A DNA stretch of 64,000 nt, from assembly GCA_039975755.1 (NCBI GenBank), contig JBDWGM010000043.1:46972-110971 (forward strand), read 5' to 3'. This DNA comes from JABSSA01 sp039975755. GTDB lineage: Bacteria > Pseudomonadota > Alphaproteobacteria > Rhodobacterales > Rhodobacteraceae. The translations under genes and the position numbers were made by a program. The notes under the pieces were generated by a model. It did not search any database, was not told the DNA's origin, and saw nothing but the letters and a program-made list of their open reading frames with translations. Shown in pieces: positions 1 to 9,177 of the stretch; position 1 is the stretch's first letter; the number at the start of each line of letters is the position of its first letter.

Positions 1-1248
1 TTGCGTGTTGTACATACCGCAGCCCAATTCGGACCAGTCGGACTTGAGCACTGCAGATTCTGGCAGGAAGTCTGTCCATGCGTCGCCATTTACTTCTTCT
101 GTTTGGCTGATGATGTCGAACTGACCGTCATCCTGAATTTCGCCAATCAAAACCGGTTTGGCCAAGTGGTGGTTTGGCAGCATAACAGCAGTACCACCTG
201 TCAGGTTCGGGAATTCCTGACCGTACATCGCTGTGCGAACTTCATCCACGCTGGTTGTTCCAGCTGCGGTGGCTGCGTTCACCCACATGTTGAAACCGAT
301 ATAGTGTGCTTCCATTGGGTCGTTTGTTACGCGCTCTTCACCCATGCGGGCTTTCCATGCTTCGACCCATGCTTCGTTTGCATCGGACTCTGCAGATTGG
401 AAGTAGTTCCAAGCGGCCAAGTGACCAACCAAGTTTGTTGTGTCCAAACCGGCCAATTCTTCTTCACCAACAGAGAACGCGACAACTGGGATGTCGTCTG
501 CGGAAATACCTGCGGCCGCGAGCTCTTTGTAGAACCCTACATTTGCGTCACCGTTGATTGTTGAGATAACGCCAACTTTTTTGCCGTCAGCACCCAGTGC
601 CACAACGTCTGCGACGATCTTGGACCAATCGGAATGACCGAATGGTGTGTAGTTCACAAAGATGTCGTCCGCCGCGATGCCTTTTTGCTGCAAATAGCTT
701 TCAAGGATGTTGTTGGTTGTACGTGGGTACACATAGTCTGTGCCCAAAAGCGCGAATTTCTCGACGCCCAGCTCTTCTAGGAAGTAATCTGTTGCTGGGA
801 TGGCCTGCTGGTTTGGAGCAGCACCGGTGTAAAAGACGTTTTTAGAGCTTTCTTCGCCTTCATACTGCACAGGGTAGAAGAGCAAACCGTTTAGCTCTTC
901 GATGACCGGAAGAACGGACTTGCGAGACACGGACGTCCAGTTTCCAAAAATCACGTCGACTTCGTGGACGGTCAAAAGTTCGCGTGCTTTTTCAGCAAAC
1001 AAGGGCCAGTCGGATGCGGGATCAACGACGACTGCTTCAAGCTGGCAGCCCAATACACCGCCATTTGCATTCTGCTGCTCGACGAGCATTTCCATCGTAT
1101 CTTTCAACGTGGTCTCGGAGATAGCCATTGTCCCAGACAATGAATGCAAAACGCCGACCTTGATCGGGCAGTCTTGGGCCATAGCTGGCGCGGAAAGTGA
1201 CAAAAGTGCAGCGGCAGCTGCTGATAGTGTAAGGTGTTGCTTTTTCAT
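1..1248 (-). CDS. urtA: Urea ABC transporter substrate-binding protein UrtA (3' end outside the window)
   Basis: Periplasmic binding protein of a urea ABC transporter (UrtABCDE). 416 codons lie in the window and the frame runs off the left edge still open. It starts with a Sec signal peptide (MKK, an Ala/Leu-rich core, probable cleavage after AMA at residue 24), followed by a Leu/Ile/Val-type periplasmic binding fold. VGVLHSLSGTMAISE (31-45) and FYPVQYEGEE (124-133) are typical of UrtA rather than of amino-acid binders. The ATG at 1248 is preceded by AGGGA at suitable spacing. The permease and ATPase genes, and often urease, would be expected to the left; that is inference. A short-chain amide binder (FmdD type) is the main alternative. 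Confidence 0.88.
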   Translation of the reverse strand, partial: MKKQHLTLSAAAAALLSLSAPAMAQDCPIKVGVLHSLSGTMAISETTLKDTMEMLVEQQNANGGVLGCQLEAVVVDPASDWPLFAEKARELLTVHEVDVIFGNWTSVSRKSVLPVIEELNGLLFYPVQYEGEESSKNVFYTGAAPNQQAIPATDYFLEELGVEKFALLGTDYVYPRTTNNILESYLQQKGIAADDIFVNYTPFGHSDWSKIVADVVALGADGKKVGVISTINGDANVGFYKELAAAGISADDIPVVAFSVGEEELAGLDTTNLVGHLAAWNYFQSAESDANEAWVEAWKARMGEERVTNDPMEAHYIGFNMWVNAATAAGTTSVDEVRTAMYGQEFPNLTGGTAVMLPNHHLAKPVLIGEIQDDGQFDIISQTEEVNGDAWTDFLPESAVLKSDWSELGCGMYNTQ

Positions 1249-1624
1249 TGCATATTCCCTGTGCGGGGTGTGCGGTACGCAATCGGTACATAGTGTCGGA
1301 CTTGTATTCAAAGCCGGTCTCCGCATACTGCTATCCCACGCATTAAGTTGCGTCGTGCGATGGTGTGAGATCTACCAGGACCGCGCCATCGCACATTCTT
1401 TCGCTGACGGATCATCGCCAACGCCGTTAACATTCTCGGGAATCCGAGCCACGTGAAGTTCCGAGATGTTGGGGGCAGGTGTTTTGTGAAGACGTGATCG
1501 TTTTTTGCGCAAATAAGTATCGACCGCCTGATTTTTGAGCAGCCGTGAGTCGCGGAACGATGAAAAAAGAAGCCCATGGCTGAATTCATCAACCATGGGC
1601 GAACAGAATTTATGCAACTTTAGG
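1249..1624. other. Non-coding gap with urtA leader and operon terminator
   Basis: No gene is supported here. The part next to 1249 is the leader of urtA. The part near 1561-1600 is the transcription terminator of the operon to the right. Short open frames crossing the gap show no family resemblance. A TGGGAT-type element with GG/GC at sigma-54 spacing can be read on the minus strand near 1320, but it is too weak to call. Confidence 0.5.
1561..1600 (-). terminator. Rho-independent terminator of the polyol-type operon
   Basis: On the minus strand an 8-bp perfect stem, GCCCATGG/CCATGGGC (1572-1579 with 1593-1600), has a 13-nt loop and is followed by TTCTTTTTT. It lies 25 bp after the stop codon of the Gfo/Idh gene, the last gene of the operon, and separates it from urtA on the same strand. 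Confidence 0.8.
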
Positions 1625-2770
1625 TTAGGAGTCGATTTTGACCCACGCTGAATTGCGTTTTGATGATTGAACACATGCGGCCACAAATTGAACGCCGCGC
1701 AAACCGTCCTGCACCGTTGGATAGACCAACCCGTCGGGCAAAGCCGTCCCATCGCGTTTGGCAACGATCGCATCTGCAGCTTCGGAATAGATGTTGGCAA
1801 AGCCTTCCAGATAGCCTTCTGGATGTCCGGGCGGAACGCGGGACATTCGTGCAGCAGCGTCCCCAGCACCAGCACCATTTCGTGTGATCAGGCGCTTTGG
1901 TTCTCCGAAGGGTGTGTACCACAGGTAATTGGGGTCCTCTTGCGACCATTCCAGACCACCTTTGTCCCCGTATACCCGCAGGCGAAGCGCGTTTTCATTG
2001 CCGGGTGCAACCTGCGACGACCACAGCATCCCGCGTGCACCACCATCAAATCGCATCATGACATGGGCATTGTCGTCCACTTGTCGACCCGGGACAAAGG
2101 CTTGTAAATCTGCCGCTAGGCTCTCGACTGTAAGGTTTGTCACGAAACAGGCCAGATTAAAGGCATGTGTTCCGATATCTCCGGTCGATCCACCGGCACC
2201 TGATCGTTCGGGGTCGGTGCGCCATTCCGCTTGTTTGAATTCCTGGTGTTCGGTCAACCAATCTTGAGGGTATTCCACCTGAACAACACGGATTGTCCCG
2301 ATGTCACCATTCTGGATCATTTCCCGCGCCTGACGCACCATCGGATAGCCGGTGTAGTTATGTGTCAGTATAAATAGAGCGTCGGATTGTTCCGCAGCCT
2401 TCACCAGTTTCTTTGCGTCCGCCAAATTGGATGTCAAAGGCTTGTCGCAAATCACGTGAATGCCGCGCTTTAAGAACTCGCGCGCGGCTGCATAATGGAC
2501 GTGGTTGGGAGTGACGATTGAAACGGCATCTATTCCGTTTTTCAAACGCGCTTCTCGCATGGCCATGGATTTGAAATCGTCATAGACGCGCGACAACCCA
2601 AGTGCTGCACCACTGGCGCGTGACTTTTCCGGTGTTGATGACAACGCCCCGGCGACAAGTTCATACCTGTCATCAATGCGCGACGCGATGCGATGGACAG
2701 CGCCGATGAACGCATCGTTCCCTCCACCGACCATGCCAAGACGAATGCGTCCTTGGTCTGTTCCGGTCAT
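1625..2770 (-). CDS. Gfo/Idh/MocA family NAD(P)-dependent sugar dehydrogenase
   Basis: Probable cytoplasmic dehydrogenase of a sugar, polyol or their oxidised derivative. The N-terminal Rossmann domain shows GMVGGG (12-17). The family's EKP motif appears as DKP (109-111), which supplies the lysine that contacts cofactor and substrate. GDIGTH at 197-202 carries the Asp/His pair used in catalysis by inositol-dehydrogenase-type members. Length (381 aa) is normal. The start has an excellent GGAGG. It is the last gene of the operon, after a TIM-barrel isomerase/epimerase; this pairing is common in inositol, 3-keto-glycoside and levoglucosan-type pathways. The exact substrate cannot be read from the sequence. 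Confidence 0.85.
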   Translation of the reverse strand: MTGTDQGRIRLGMVGGGNDAFIGAVHRIASRIDDRYELVAGALSSTPEKSRASGAALGLSRVYDDFKSMAMREARLKNGIDAVSIVTPNHVHYAAAREFLKRGIHVICDKPLTSNLADAKKLVKAAEQSDALFILTHNYTGYPMVRQAREMIQNGDIGTIRVVQVEYPQDWLTEHQEFKQAEWRTDPERSGAGGSTGDIGTHAFNLACFVTNLTVESLAADLQAFVPGRQVDDNAHVMMRFDGGARGMLWSSQVAPGNENALRLRVYGDKGGLEWSQEDPNYLWYTPFGEPKRLITRNGAGAGDAAARMSRVPPGHPEGYLEGFANIYSEAADAIVAKRDGTALPDGLVYPTVQDGLRGVQFVAACVQSSKRNSAWVKIDS

Positions 2771-2918
2771 TTATGAATCCTCCGAATTACTATGCACTGT
2801 GTGATTTGCTTTACAGAAGTTGCGATTGCTTCGCGCGGATCCTGCCAACATGAGAGAAGAAGGATTTAAAGACCTTTTGACAAATGGAGTTATTGGTCGT
2901 GAAGCCGTGAACGAAGCG

Positions 2919-2938
2919 AAAAAGCCATCCTGGGTGGC
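2919..2938 (-). terminator. Weak hairpin with U-run after the TIM-barrel gene
   Basis: On the minus strand GCCA-7 nt-TGGC (2924-2938) is followed by TTTTT. The 4-bp stem is short, so this is at best a partial terminator that lowers read-through into the Gfo/Idh gene within a 175-bp gap. It may be fortuitous. Confidence 0.3.
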
Positions 2939-2945
2939 CTGACAT

Positions 2946-4001
2946 TTACGTCAGGCCCAGCATTTTACGATTGGCTGCTTCGTCCGTTCCACCATCTGCA
3001 AAGTCATCAAAGGCTGTTTCTGTGACACGTATTATGTGATCGGAAACGAACTGCGCACCTTCCCGCGCTCCGTCTTCTGGGTGTTTTAGACAGCATTCCC
3101 ATTCGACAACCGCCCAGCCGTCAAAATCGATCGCGGCCATTTTTGAAAAGATAGCGCCAAAATCGACTTGTCCGTCGCCCAGCGAGCGGAAACGCCCGGC
3201 GCGGTCGACCCAGCTTTGATAACCGGAATAAACGCCTTGGCGACCTGTTGGATTAAATTCGGCATCCTTGACGTGGAACATGCGGATGCGGTCTTTGTAG
3301 ATGTCGATGTTGTCCAAATAATCCAAACACTGAAGAACATAATGTGACGGATCGTACAGCATGCAGGCACGGGCATGGTTGCCAGTGCGTTCAAGGAACA
3401 TCTCGTAGGTGACGCCGTCATGCAGATCTTCACCGGGGTGGATTTCATAACAGACATCCACTCCGCAATCTTCGGCATGATCGAGAATAGGCTTCCAGCG
3501 TGCTGCCAATTCATCAAAAGCAGTTTCGACAAGACCGGCCGGGCGTTGGGGCCAAGGATAGATATAGGGCCACGCTAACGCGCCAGAGAATGTCGCATGT
3601 GCCCCAATGCCAAGGTTCTTTGATGCGGTTAGTGCTTTTTTGACCTGATCGACGGCCCAAGCTTGTCGGGCGGTTGGGTTTCCGCGCACCTCTTCGGCCG
3701 CAAATCCGTCAAAAGCCGCGTCATATGCCGGATGCACGGCAACAAGTTGGCCCTGCAGGTGGGTCGAAAGCTCGGTTACTTCGACGCCATTCTCAGCGGC
3801 TTTGCCTTTGAATTCGTCGCAGTAGTCTTTGCTTTCGGCTGCCTTGGCCAAATCGATAAGGCGTGCGTCCCAGCTTGGGACCTGCACGCCTTTGTAACCA
3901 CAGTCAGCTGCCCATTTGGTTATGCTGTCCCATGAATTGAAAGGCGCTTCGTCGCCTGCAAATTGCGCCAGAAATAACGCCGGCCCTTTGATCGTCTTCA
4001 T
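2946..4001 (-). CDS. Sugar phosphate isomerase/epimerase family protein (xylose-isomerase-like TIM barrel)
   Basis: Metal-dependent TIM-barrel enzyme of the AP-endonuclease-2/xylose-isomerase-like superfamily, expected to isomerise, epimerise or eliminate on a sugar intermediate. Four likely metal ligands are visible in strand-end positions: Glu186 (CYEIHPGE), Asp217 (YDPSH), His243 (MFHVKD) and Glu300 or Glu302 (VVEWE). Length 351 aa. The ATG at 4001 follows GGGAG. It sits between the LacI regulator and the Gfo/Idh dehydrogenase. Dehydrogenase plus TIM-barrel pairs act together in several 3-keto-sugar and apiose-type pathways, so the two products probably act in sequence; that is inference. 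Confidence 0.83.
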   Translation of the reverse strand: MKTIKGPALFLAQFAGDEAPFNSWDSITKWAADCGYKGVQVPSWDARLIDLAKAAESKDYCDEFKGKAAENGVEVTELSTHLQGQLVAVHPAYDAAFDGFAAEEVRGNPTARQAWAVDQVKKALTASKNLGIGAHATFSGALAWPYIYPWPQRPAGLVETAFDELAARWKPILDHAEDCGVDVCYEIHPGEDLHDGVTYEMFLERTGNHARACMLYDPSHYVLQCLDYLDNIDIYKDRIRMFHVKDAEFNPTGRQGVYSGYQSWVDRAGRFRSLGDGQVDFGAIFSKMAAIDFDGWAVVEWECCLKHPEDGAREGAQFVSDHIIRVTETAFDDFADGGTDEAANRKMLGLT

Positions 4002-4033
4002 TGTCCAACTCCCTTAGTTCTTAACCGTGTTTG

Positions 4034-5056
4034 TCATTCCATCGTAGGTAAGTTTTCACGAATGACGATGTCGATGCGAATGTTTTCCTGAGATTTGATC
4101 ACTGGCGTGTTGTCGCGTTTGGATCGAAGTACGCGCAACGTGCTGCGCGCCAAGTGACCGGTATTTTGTGTAATGACGGCATCTAGTAAACCTTGCCTCA
4201 ACATTTCCGCCGAATTCTCGGTCAATTCATGATCAATACAAACGGGGCGGGGGTGACCGTCGTGTCTTTGGATGGCAGCAGCCACACCACGCACGCTTGC
4301 CCCGGCTGAATAGATACCGACGGCATTCGGGTTCTTTTCCAAAGCGCGTCGAATGACCTGTTCGGTCAGTTCCGTGTCTTCGTGACCTTCGATACTGGGC
4401 AGGGTTTTTAGATCGGGAAAGTGTTCGGTTATCACTTCGTCAAATCCAAACCGGCGCTCAATCATATCGCGGGATTGCTTTGACGTCATGACTACAATCA
4501 CCTGACCCGGACGGCCCCGCAGAAAACGACCCATCAACATTCCGGCGGTTCTGCCAGCGGCTACATTATCGATACCGACGAAATGATCGCGGTCTGAATT
4601 GGGTTGATCCGAAACCAACGAAACGACCGGCACGCCGCGTTCGCGCAGCCTTGAAATGGCGTCCCGCACAACCGGCGTTTCATTTGCCATGATGGCCAGC
4701 CCATCGATTTCACTTGGTCTGAGAGCGGCCAGTTTTTCCGCCAGATAGGTGTGGTCGTGGTTGGGAACCAAGATCGTTTCAATCTCGGTGCGATCAAATT
4801 TGGCGCTTTCTGCAACCTCTTCGACGGATTTTCGCAGGCTCGCGAAAAACTGGCCTTTCCAATCGGGTAAGACAAAAACGAATTTGTACTGCTTTTTCCG
4901 GGCCAGATTGGCCGCCGCCGTGTCGCGCACATAGCCCAACGAATTGATGGCGGCATGCACCTTTTTGATGGTGATCTGGCGCACGCCCTGACGTTCGTTC
5001 AAAACCCGGTCGACGGTGGCAAGACTGACGCCAGCCACCCGTGCAATGTCATTCAC
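4034..5056 (-). CDS. LacI-family transcriptional regulator of the polyol-type operon
   Basis: Cytoplasmic DNA-binding repressor with a sugar-sensing periplasmic-binding-like core. The LacI helix-turn-helix is at the extreme N-terminus (NDIARVAGVSLATVDRVLN), and the hinge leads into a type-1 sugar-binding fold with FVGIDNVAAGRTAG near residue 160. The annotated start is GTG at 5056. The same frame is open upstream and adds KPTV, typical of LacI proteins, but offers only TTA, ATT or CTG as start, so the true N-terminus is uncertain. The gene lies inside the operon it probably controls, 41 bp after the kinase gene. The two palindromes at 12733-12778 are the obvious operators. VDR replaces the usual VSR in the recognition helix. 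Confidence 0.88.
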   Translation of the reverse strand: MNDIARVAGVSLATVDRVLNERQGVRQITIKKVHAAINSLGYVRDTAAANLARKKQYKFVFVLPDWKGQFFASLRKSVEEVAESAKFDRTEIETILVPNHDHTYLAEKLAALRPSEIDGLAIMANETPVVRDAISRLRERGVPVVSLVSDQPNSDRDHFVGIDNVAAGRTAGMLMGRFLRGRPGQVIVVMTSKQSRDMIERRFGFDEVITEHFPDLKTLPSIEGHEDTELTEQVIRRALEKNPNAVGIYSAGASVRGVAAAIQRHDGHPRPVCIDHELTENSAEMLRQGLLDAVITQNTGHLARSTLRVLRSKRDNTPVIKSQENIRIDIVIRENLPTME

Positions 5057-5097
5057 GGTTGGTTTTTCAGTCGCGTTATGATCGGGCTTAGCCAGAA

Positions 5098-6720
5098 TTA
5101 ACGCTCCAGAATTTTCGCAAGGCCTTCGAACAGGATGGCAACCGCTTCTGCACCCGGATCATTATGACCTTTCAGGTTTTCTTCGGGAACATAGGCCGCG
5201 CGTCCTGCTTTTGCGCGATGAATGGATGCGGTTCCGTCTGCGCCACGGCGTGCGGCAGCTGCGGCTTGGGCGATACCGTCTGGCAAGGCGTCTAAGGCGG
5301 GCGACAACGCGTCGATCATTGTGCGGTCGCCAACGCGGGCACCGCCAACCTGACTGACGCGATCTAGACCTGCGCCCATTGCTTCAAACACTTGATACCC
5401 GTTTGCACAGGCGTCACCTGCTGCATTGAAAAAGATCGCCAGAATGACGCCGGACGACCCGCCCATTGTATGGCTTAGCTCATTCCCTAACGCTGGGAAA
5501 AGCTGCGTTAGATCGGCCAAGGGCAATCGATCCAAACTACCTTTTAAGGCCCGCGCCGCGGTGGCCAACGTGCTGCCTGTGTCGCCGTCACCAGATTTTG
5601 CATCCAGCGCGTTCAATTTGGCCTCAGCCTCGATCAAAAGATCGGACACATGTTCCAGCGTTGCCCGTGTGCGTGGATTGTCAGAGGCAATTGGTTCAAT
5701 TGGCGTCAATCCATCCGGCAGCGGACAGATGTCCACCGGGCTCAAAGCAACAAGACCGGGCCACGCGGCCAAAGATACGGGGTCTTGCATTGCGGCCAGT
5801 TCTGTTTCGTCAGCCTCGAGTATGGAAATCGAAAAACCGTGCATATCCAAAGACGTCATCATAGGGGCTGGGCCGACCACATATTCAATGCCGCCTGTTT
5901 GCGCAATGGAATGTGTCAGGACCGACATTTCAAGCGGAGTTGTCGAGCCAAGATTGTTGATCAAGGCGATTGGTGTGCCGTCTCCGGTTCCTGTTTTGAG
6001 TTTGTCCAAAACGGTTGCAATCGCCACCTTGGCTGAGGCGAAGTTAACCTGTTCGACACCGGGTTCGCCGTGGATTCCTAAACCAAGCTCGGCTTTTCCA
6101 GCTGCGATGCGTTCCTCCTTGGGTGACCCAGGGACGGTGCAGGTCGACAGGCTCATGCCCAATGACGCGACTTTTGCGATGACTTGTTTCGCGGCTGATG
6201 TGACGGTTGCCAAATCCTTGCCGGCTTTTGCCAATGAACCAGCCACTTTGTGCACGAACAACGTTCCTGCAACGCCGCGAGGCTGAGGTAGATTGGGCAG
6301 CGCGATATCATCATCCACGACAACCATTTCGACCTTACGCCCAAGGGCACGTGCCCGTTCTGCAGCCAAACCAAAATTCAGACGGTCGCCTGTGTAATTC
6401 TTAACGATCAGCAAGCACCCAGCATCGCCGGTGACGGCAAGAATACCGGCCAGAACAGCCTCGACTGAGGGTGATGCAAATACTTCGCCACACACGGCAG
6501 CGGTCAACATCCCGGCGCCGACAAATCCTGCATGTGCGGGTTCATGGCCGGAGCCACCACCAGAGATTAACGCGACCTTGGATTTGTCCCAATCTGTTCG
6601 AAAGACAACCTTGATATGTGGATAGCCATCCAACCGCCCAAGTGTGCCACCGGATGCAGCAATAACGCCGTCCAGCGCTTCGGTAACAAGGTTTTCCTTG
6701 GCATTGATAAACTGTGCCAT
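5098..6720 (-). CDS. Dihydroxyacetone-kinase family protein (DhaK-DhaL fusion)
   Basis: ATP-dependent kinase that should phosphorylate a short keto-sugar such as dihydroxyacetone, erythrulose or apulose in the cytoplasm. The N-terminal DhaK half has GGGSGHEPAHAG (54-65) and IHGEPG with His217, the residue that binds substrate covalently as a hemiaminal. The C-terminal DhaL half has GDGDTG (377-382), MGGSSG and GDRTMIDAL, which hold Mg-ADP. The fused form is ATP-dependent, unlike PTS DhaKLM. I chose ATG 6720 (540 aa) over a start ten codons upstream because GGAGGGCGCC precedes it. It lies between the transporter ATPases and the regulator. A dihydroxyacetone, tetrulose or apulose kinase cannot be told apart here. 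Confidence 0.88.
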   Translation of the reverse strand: MAQFINAKENLVTEALDGVIAASGGTLGRLDGYPHIKVVFRTDWDKSKVALISGGGSGHEPAHAGFVGAGMLTAAVCGEVFASPSVEAVLAGILAVTGDAGCLLIVKNYTGDRLNFGLAAERARALGRKVEMVVVDDDIALPNLPQPRGVAGTLFVHKVAGSLAKAGKDLATVTSAAKQVIAKVASLGMSLSTCTVPGSPKEERIAAGKAELGLGIHGEPGVEQVNFASAKVAIATVLDKLKTGTGDGTPIALINNLGSTTPLEMSVLTHSIAQTGGIEYVVGPAPMMTSLDMHGFSISILEADETELAAMQDPVSLAAWPGLVALSPVDICPLPDGLTPIEPIASDNPRTRATLEHVSDLLIEAEAKLNALDAKSGDGDTGSTLATAARALKGSLDRLPLADLTQLFPALGNELSHTMGGSSGVILAIFFNAAGDACANGYQVFEAMGAGLDRVSQVGGARVGDRTMIDALSPALDALPDGIAQAAAAARRGADGTASIHRAKAGRAAYVPEENLKGHNDPGAEAVAILFEGLAKILER

Positions 6721-6733
6721 GTGGCGCCCTCCG

Positions 6734-7726
6734 TTATGTGACTCGCGCACCGCCAGCGTCGAAATACAGTGCTTCGCGCGGGGTAACTTTTATTGTCGAA
6801 TTGGGTTCATAGCTGCGTCCATCCGCGGCCAACGTGATGACAGAATGTCCGGAAAGGTCCAGATGCAGCCGAGTTTGATCCCCTAAGTGTTCAGAGCGGA
6901 TCACGCGGGCCTCTGCACCATCGCCTTCCATGATGTGTTCAGGGCGCAGGCCTATTTGTGGCCCTTTGTGGTGTCCGCCAAACAGATCCGACGGCAACAC
7001 GTTGATCCGGGGCAAACCCAATCGGCTGGCCACATAGACGCTGTTGGGGTTTTCATAGATTTCACGCGGAGTGCCGTATTGGACCAGTTTACCATCCTGC
7101 AAGACACCCACATGCGTGGCCATTGTCATCGCTTCAACCTGATCATGGGTCACATACAACAATGTTGAACCCAGTTCGGATTGGATGCGTTTCAGTTCGA
7201 TGCGCAAATCAGCGCGCAGCTTTGCATCAAGCGAGCTTAGCGGTTCGTCCATCAGATAGATGGCCGGATCCCGGACCAAAGCACGCCCAATGGACACGCG
7301 TTGCATTTCACCGCCTGACAATTCGGTCGCCTTGTTGTCCAGCTTGTGCGGAATTTGCAGAACCTCAGCGATCTTTTGCACCTTTTGCGCAATCTCTGCT
7401 TCGGGGGTTTGTAAAATGGGGGATCGCAATGGAAAGGCAAGGTTGTCGCGCACGGACAGGTGCGGGTACAGCGAATATTGCTGGAACACCATTGCGATAT
7501 CGCGCTGGGCTGGTGTTTCCTGACTGACGTCCCTGCCATCAATCAGCACGCGCCCAGCATCTAGCTTTTCCAACCCCGAAACCAAACGCAACGTCGTCGT
7601 CTTTCCAGCACCCGTCGGGCCAAGTAGGACGACGAAGGCCCCATCTGGGATCACCATGTTGATGCTATCGACGGCCTGTGTTTTTCCAAAAGCTCTGGAG
7701 ATGCCGTCAAGAATGACTTCAGCCAT
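6734..7726 (-). CDS. ABC transporter ATPase, polyol/sugar type (second of two)
   Basis: Cytoplasmic ATP-hydrolysing subunit of the polyol-type importer. Visible are Walker A GPTGAGKTT (Thr where most MalK proteins have Ser), signature LSGGEMQRVSIGRA, Walker B YLMDEPLSSLD and switch His in VTHDQ, followed by a MalK-type C-terminal regulatory domain (IGLRPEH). It overlaps the preceding ATPase gene by 8 bp, so the two are probably made together and may form a heterodimer, as GlpS and GlpT do in the rhizobial glycerol transporter. A single MalK-type homodimer is the commoner design, which makes the two-ATPase arrangement informative. Confidence 0.9.
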   Translation of the reverse strand: MAEVILDGISRAFGKTQAVDSINMVIPDGAFVVLLGPTGAGKTTTLRLVSGLEKLDAGRVLIDGRDVSQETPAQRDIAMVFQQYSLYPHLSVRDNLAFPLRSPILQTPEAEIAQKVQKIAEVLQIPHKLDNKATELSGGEMQRVSIGRALVRDPAIYLMDEPLSSLDAKLRADLRIELKRIQSELGSTLLYVTHDQVEAMTMATHVGVLQDGKLVQYGTPREIYENPNSVYVASRLGLPRINVLPSDLFGGHHKGPQIGLRPEHIMEGDGAEARVIRSEHLGDQTRLHLDLSGHSVITLAADGRSYEPNSTIKVTPREALYFDAGGARVT

Positions 7727-8816
7727 GGGCTAACACTCCTTCATTCAAGGCAGATCGCAGCGCGGCCCCGGTGTCTTTGTCAAACAAAGTGACCGATTCT
7801 GATTTAAAGTCTAACCCCACCCGTTCGCCTGTTTTGACAGGTTGTGCGGAATTGATGCGTGCTTTTAATTCGCCGTTTGGGCTGTCCAATGTGATGACTT
7901 GGGTGGTGCCAAGATATTCGGTGGCCAGCACTTCGGCGCGATACGAACTGTTGTCGCTTAGGGCGATGTTTTCAGGCCGAACACCAAAGATCATCGACCC
8001 GTCTGAACCGACACGCTGTTCCGGGATGGTGGCCTCGAAATCGTGCAATTGAACATTGGTCGCACCTGGCGCGACTTTGCCATCAAAAGGCAAAAAGTTC
8101 ATCGAAGGTGATCCTATGAAATCTGCAACGAACATGGTTGCGGGCGTGTCATAAATTTCTTGCGGCGTGCCAAACTGTTCGACGACGGCATTGTTCATGA
8201 CAACGATTTTGTCGCCCATTTGCATGGCTTCCAATTGATCATGGGTCACGTAAACTGTGGTCGCTCCCATTCGATCATGCAGGGCGCGCAGTTCTTCGGC
8301 CATGTGTTCGCGAAACTCTGCATCCAACGCACCCAATGGTTCGTCCATCATAAACGCTTTGGGATCACGTACGATGGCCCGGCCCAAAGCAACGCGTTGG
8401 CGGTCACCGCCTGACAATCCGCCGACTGGGCGGTTCAGGATGTCTTCGATGCCAAGGATATTGGCGACCTCTGCGACTTTCGCTTTGACCTGCGCGCGCG
8501 GCATACCCTGACTGATCAACGGGTAAGATATGTTCTTTCGTACGTTCATATGTGGATAGAGAGCAAACATCTGAAATACGAAGGCAATGTCACGCTGGGA
8601 TGGGGGCAATTGTGCGATGTCTTCGCCATCCAGCATGATCTGCCCAGACGTGGGCAGTTCCAGTCCGGCAATCATGCGCAAGGTTGTGGTTTTGCCGCAC
8701 CCAGATGGGCCAAGCAGCATAAAGAACTCGCCATCTTCGATCGTGAAGCTGCTTTCCTTAACGGCGACAAAGTCACCAAATTCCTTGCGGACGTTTTTTA
8801 TAACGATCTCAGCCAT
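7719..8816 (-). CDS. ABC transporter ATPase, polyol/sugar type (first of two)
   Basis: First of two paralogous ATPases of the importer. Walker A is GPSGCGKTT and the signature is LSGGDRQRVALGRA (Asp in place of the usual Glu or Gln after SGG). Walker B is FMMDEPLGALD, with switch His in VTHDQLEAM. The C-terminal TOBE-like domain carries FGVRPENIALS. It starts 8 bp inside the end of the VOC gene and ends 8 bp inside the next ATPase gene, a chain of overlaps that points to translational coupling. Together with the DUF2160 gene this matches the glpSTPQ(U)V glycerol-transporter layout of rhizobia. Confidence 0.9.
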   Translation of the reverse strand: MAEIVIKNVRKEFGDFVAVKESSFTIEDGEFFMLLGPSGCGKTTTLRMIAGLELPTSGQIMLDGEDIAQLPPSQRDIAFVFQMFALYPHMNVRKNISYPLISQGMPRAQVKAKVAEVANILGIEDILNRPVGGLSGGDRQRVALGRAIVRDPKAFMMDEPLGALDAEFREHMAEELRALHDRMGATTVYVTHDQLEAMQMGDKIVVMNNAVVEQFGTPQEIYDTPATMFVADFIGSPSMNFLPFDGKVAPGATNVQLHDFEATIPEQRVGSDGSMIFGVRPENIALSDNSSYRAEVLATEYLGTTQVITLDSPNGELKARINSAQPVKTGERVGLDFKSESVTLFDKDTGAALRSALNEGVLAHG

Positions 8817-9177
8817 TTGGAATGTTCTCTCCGATCCGCAGCAGATTGCCGTCAGGGTCCCAAAGCGTTGCTTCGCGCATGCCCCACGGTTTGTTTTCAG
8901 CTGGTTGAAAGCGCGGAAATCCGACGTCTCTGGGCAGGTTCAATTGCGCGAGCATGTCAGATGCCGCATCGACATTTGTGGGTCGGACATACGCGCCGTA
9001 GGTGCTGTTTTCGGGGCGGTGGGCGGCATCATGAAAGAAATGCAATTCGACCTTGTCGCGGTTCATCAGCAAGTAGTTTCCGTCATCATACCAGGCCTTG
9101 AACCCCCAGCTGTCATAGAAGTCGCGGGTGACTTCAAACGAACGAGAAGGCAGGATTGGACAGGCTTGTTCTAGCAT
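8809..9177 (-). CDS. VOC-superfamily (glyoxalase/bleomycin-resistance-like) protein
   Basis: Small cytoplasmic protein of the vicinal-oxygen-chelate fold, 122 aa, with the beta-alpha-beta-beta-beta pattern in two halves (ILPSRSFEVTRDFYDSWGF at the start, ATLWDPDGNLLRIGE at the end). VELHFF and the terminal Glu are positions often used for metal or ligand contact. Many short VOC proteins of this kind are annotated as bleomycin-resistance proteins, but resistance cannot be inferred here. Its last bases overlap the ATPase gene, and its ATG is at the stop codon of the DUF2160 gene. Its place between two transporter genes suggests a role in binding or converting the transported compound; function unknown. 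Confidence 0.75.
   Translation of the reverse strand: MLEQACPILPSRSFEVTRDFYDSWGFKAWYDDGNYLLMNRDKVELHFFHDAAHRPENSTYGAYVRPTNVDAASDMLAQLNLPRDVGFPRFQPAENKPWGMREATLWDPDGNLLRIGENIPNG

Noticed and set aside
1372..1949. Minus-strand frames in the urtA leader and across the end of the Gfo/Idh gene
   Set aside because: They overlap the terminator and the end of a real gene in other phases and show no conserved content.
5426..6286. Long plus-strand open frame (286 codons) opposite the DhaK-DhaL gene
   Set aside because: Antisense shadow of a strongly supported kinase gene; no ribosome site, no family motif, and composition that mirrors the codon bias of the real gene.
8587..9174. Plus-strand open frame (195 codons) opposite the ATPase and VOC genes
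   Set aside because: Shadow of two overlapping real genes on the other strand; no recognisable domain.
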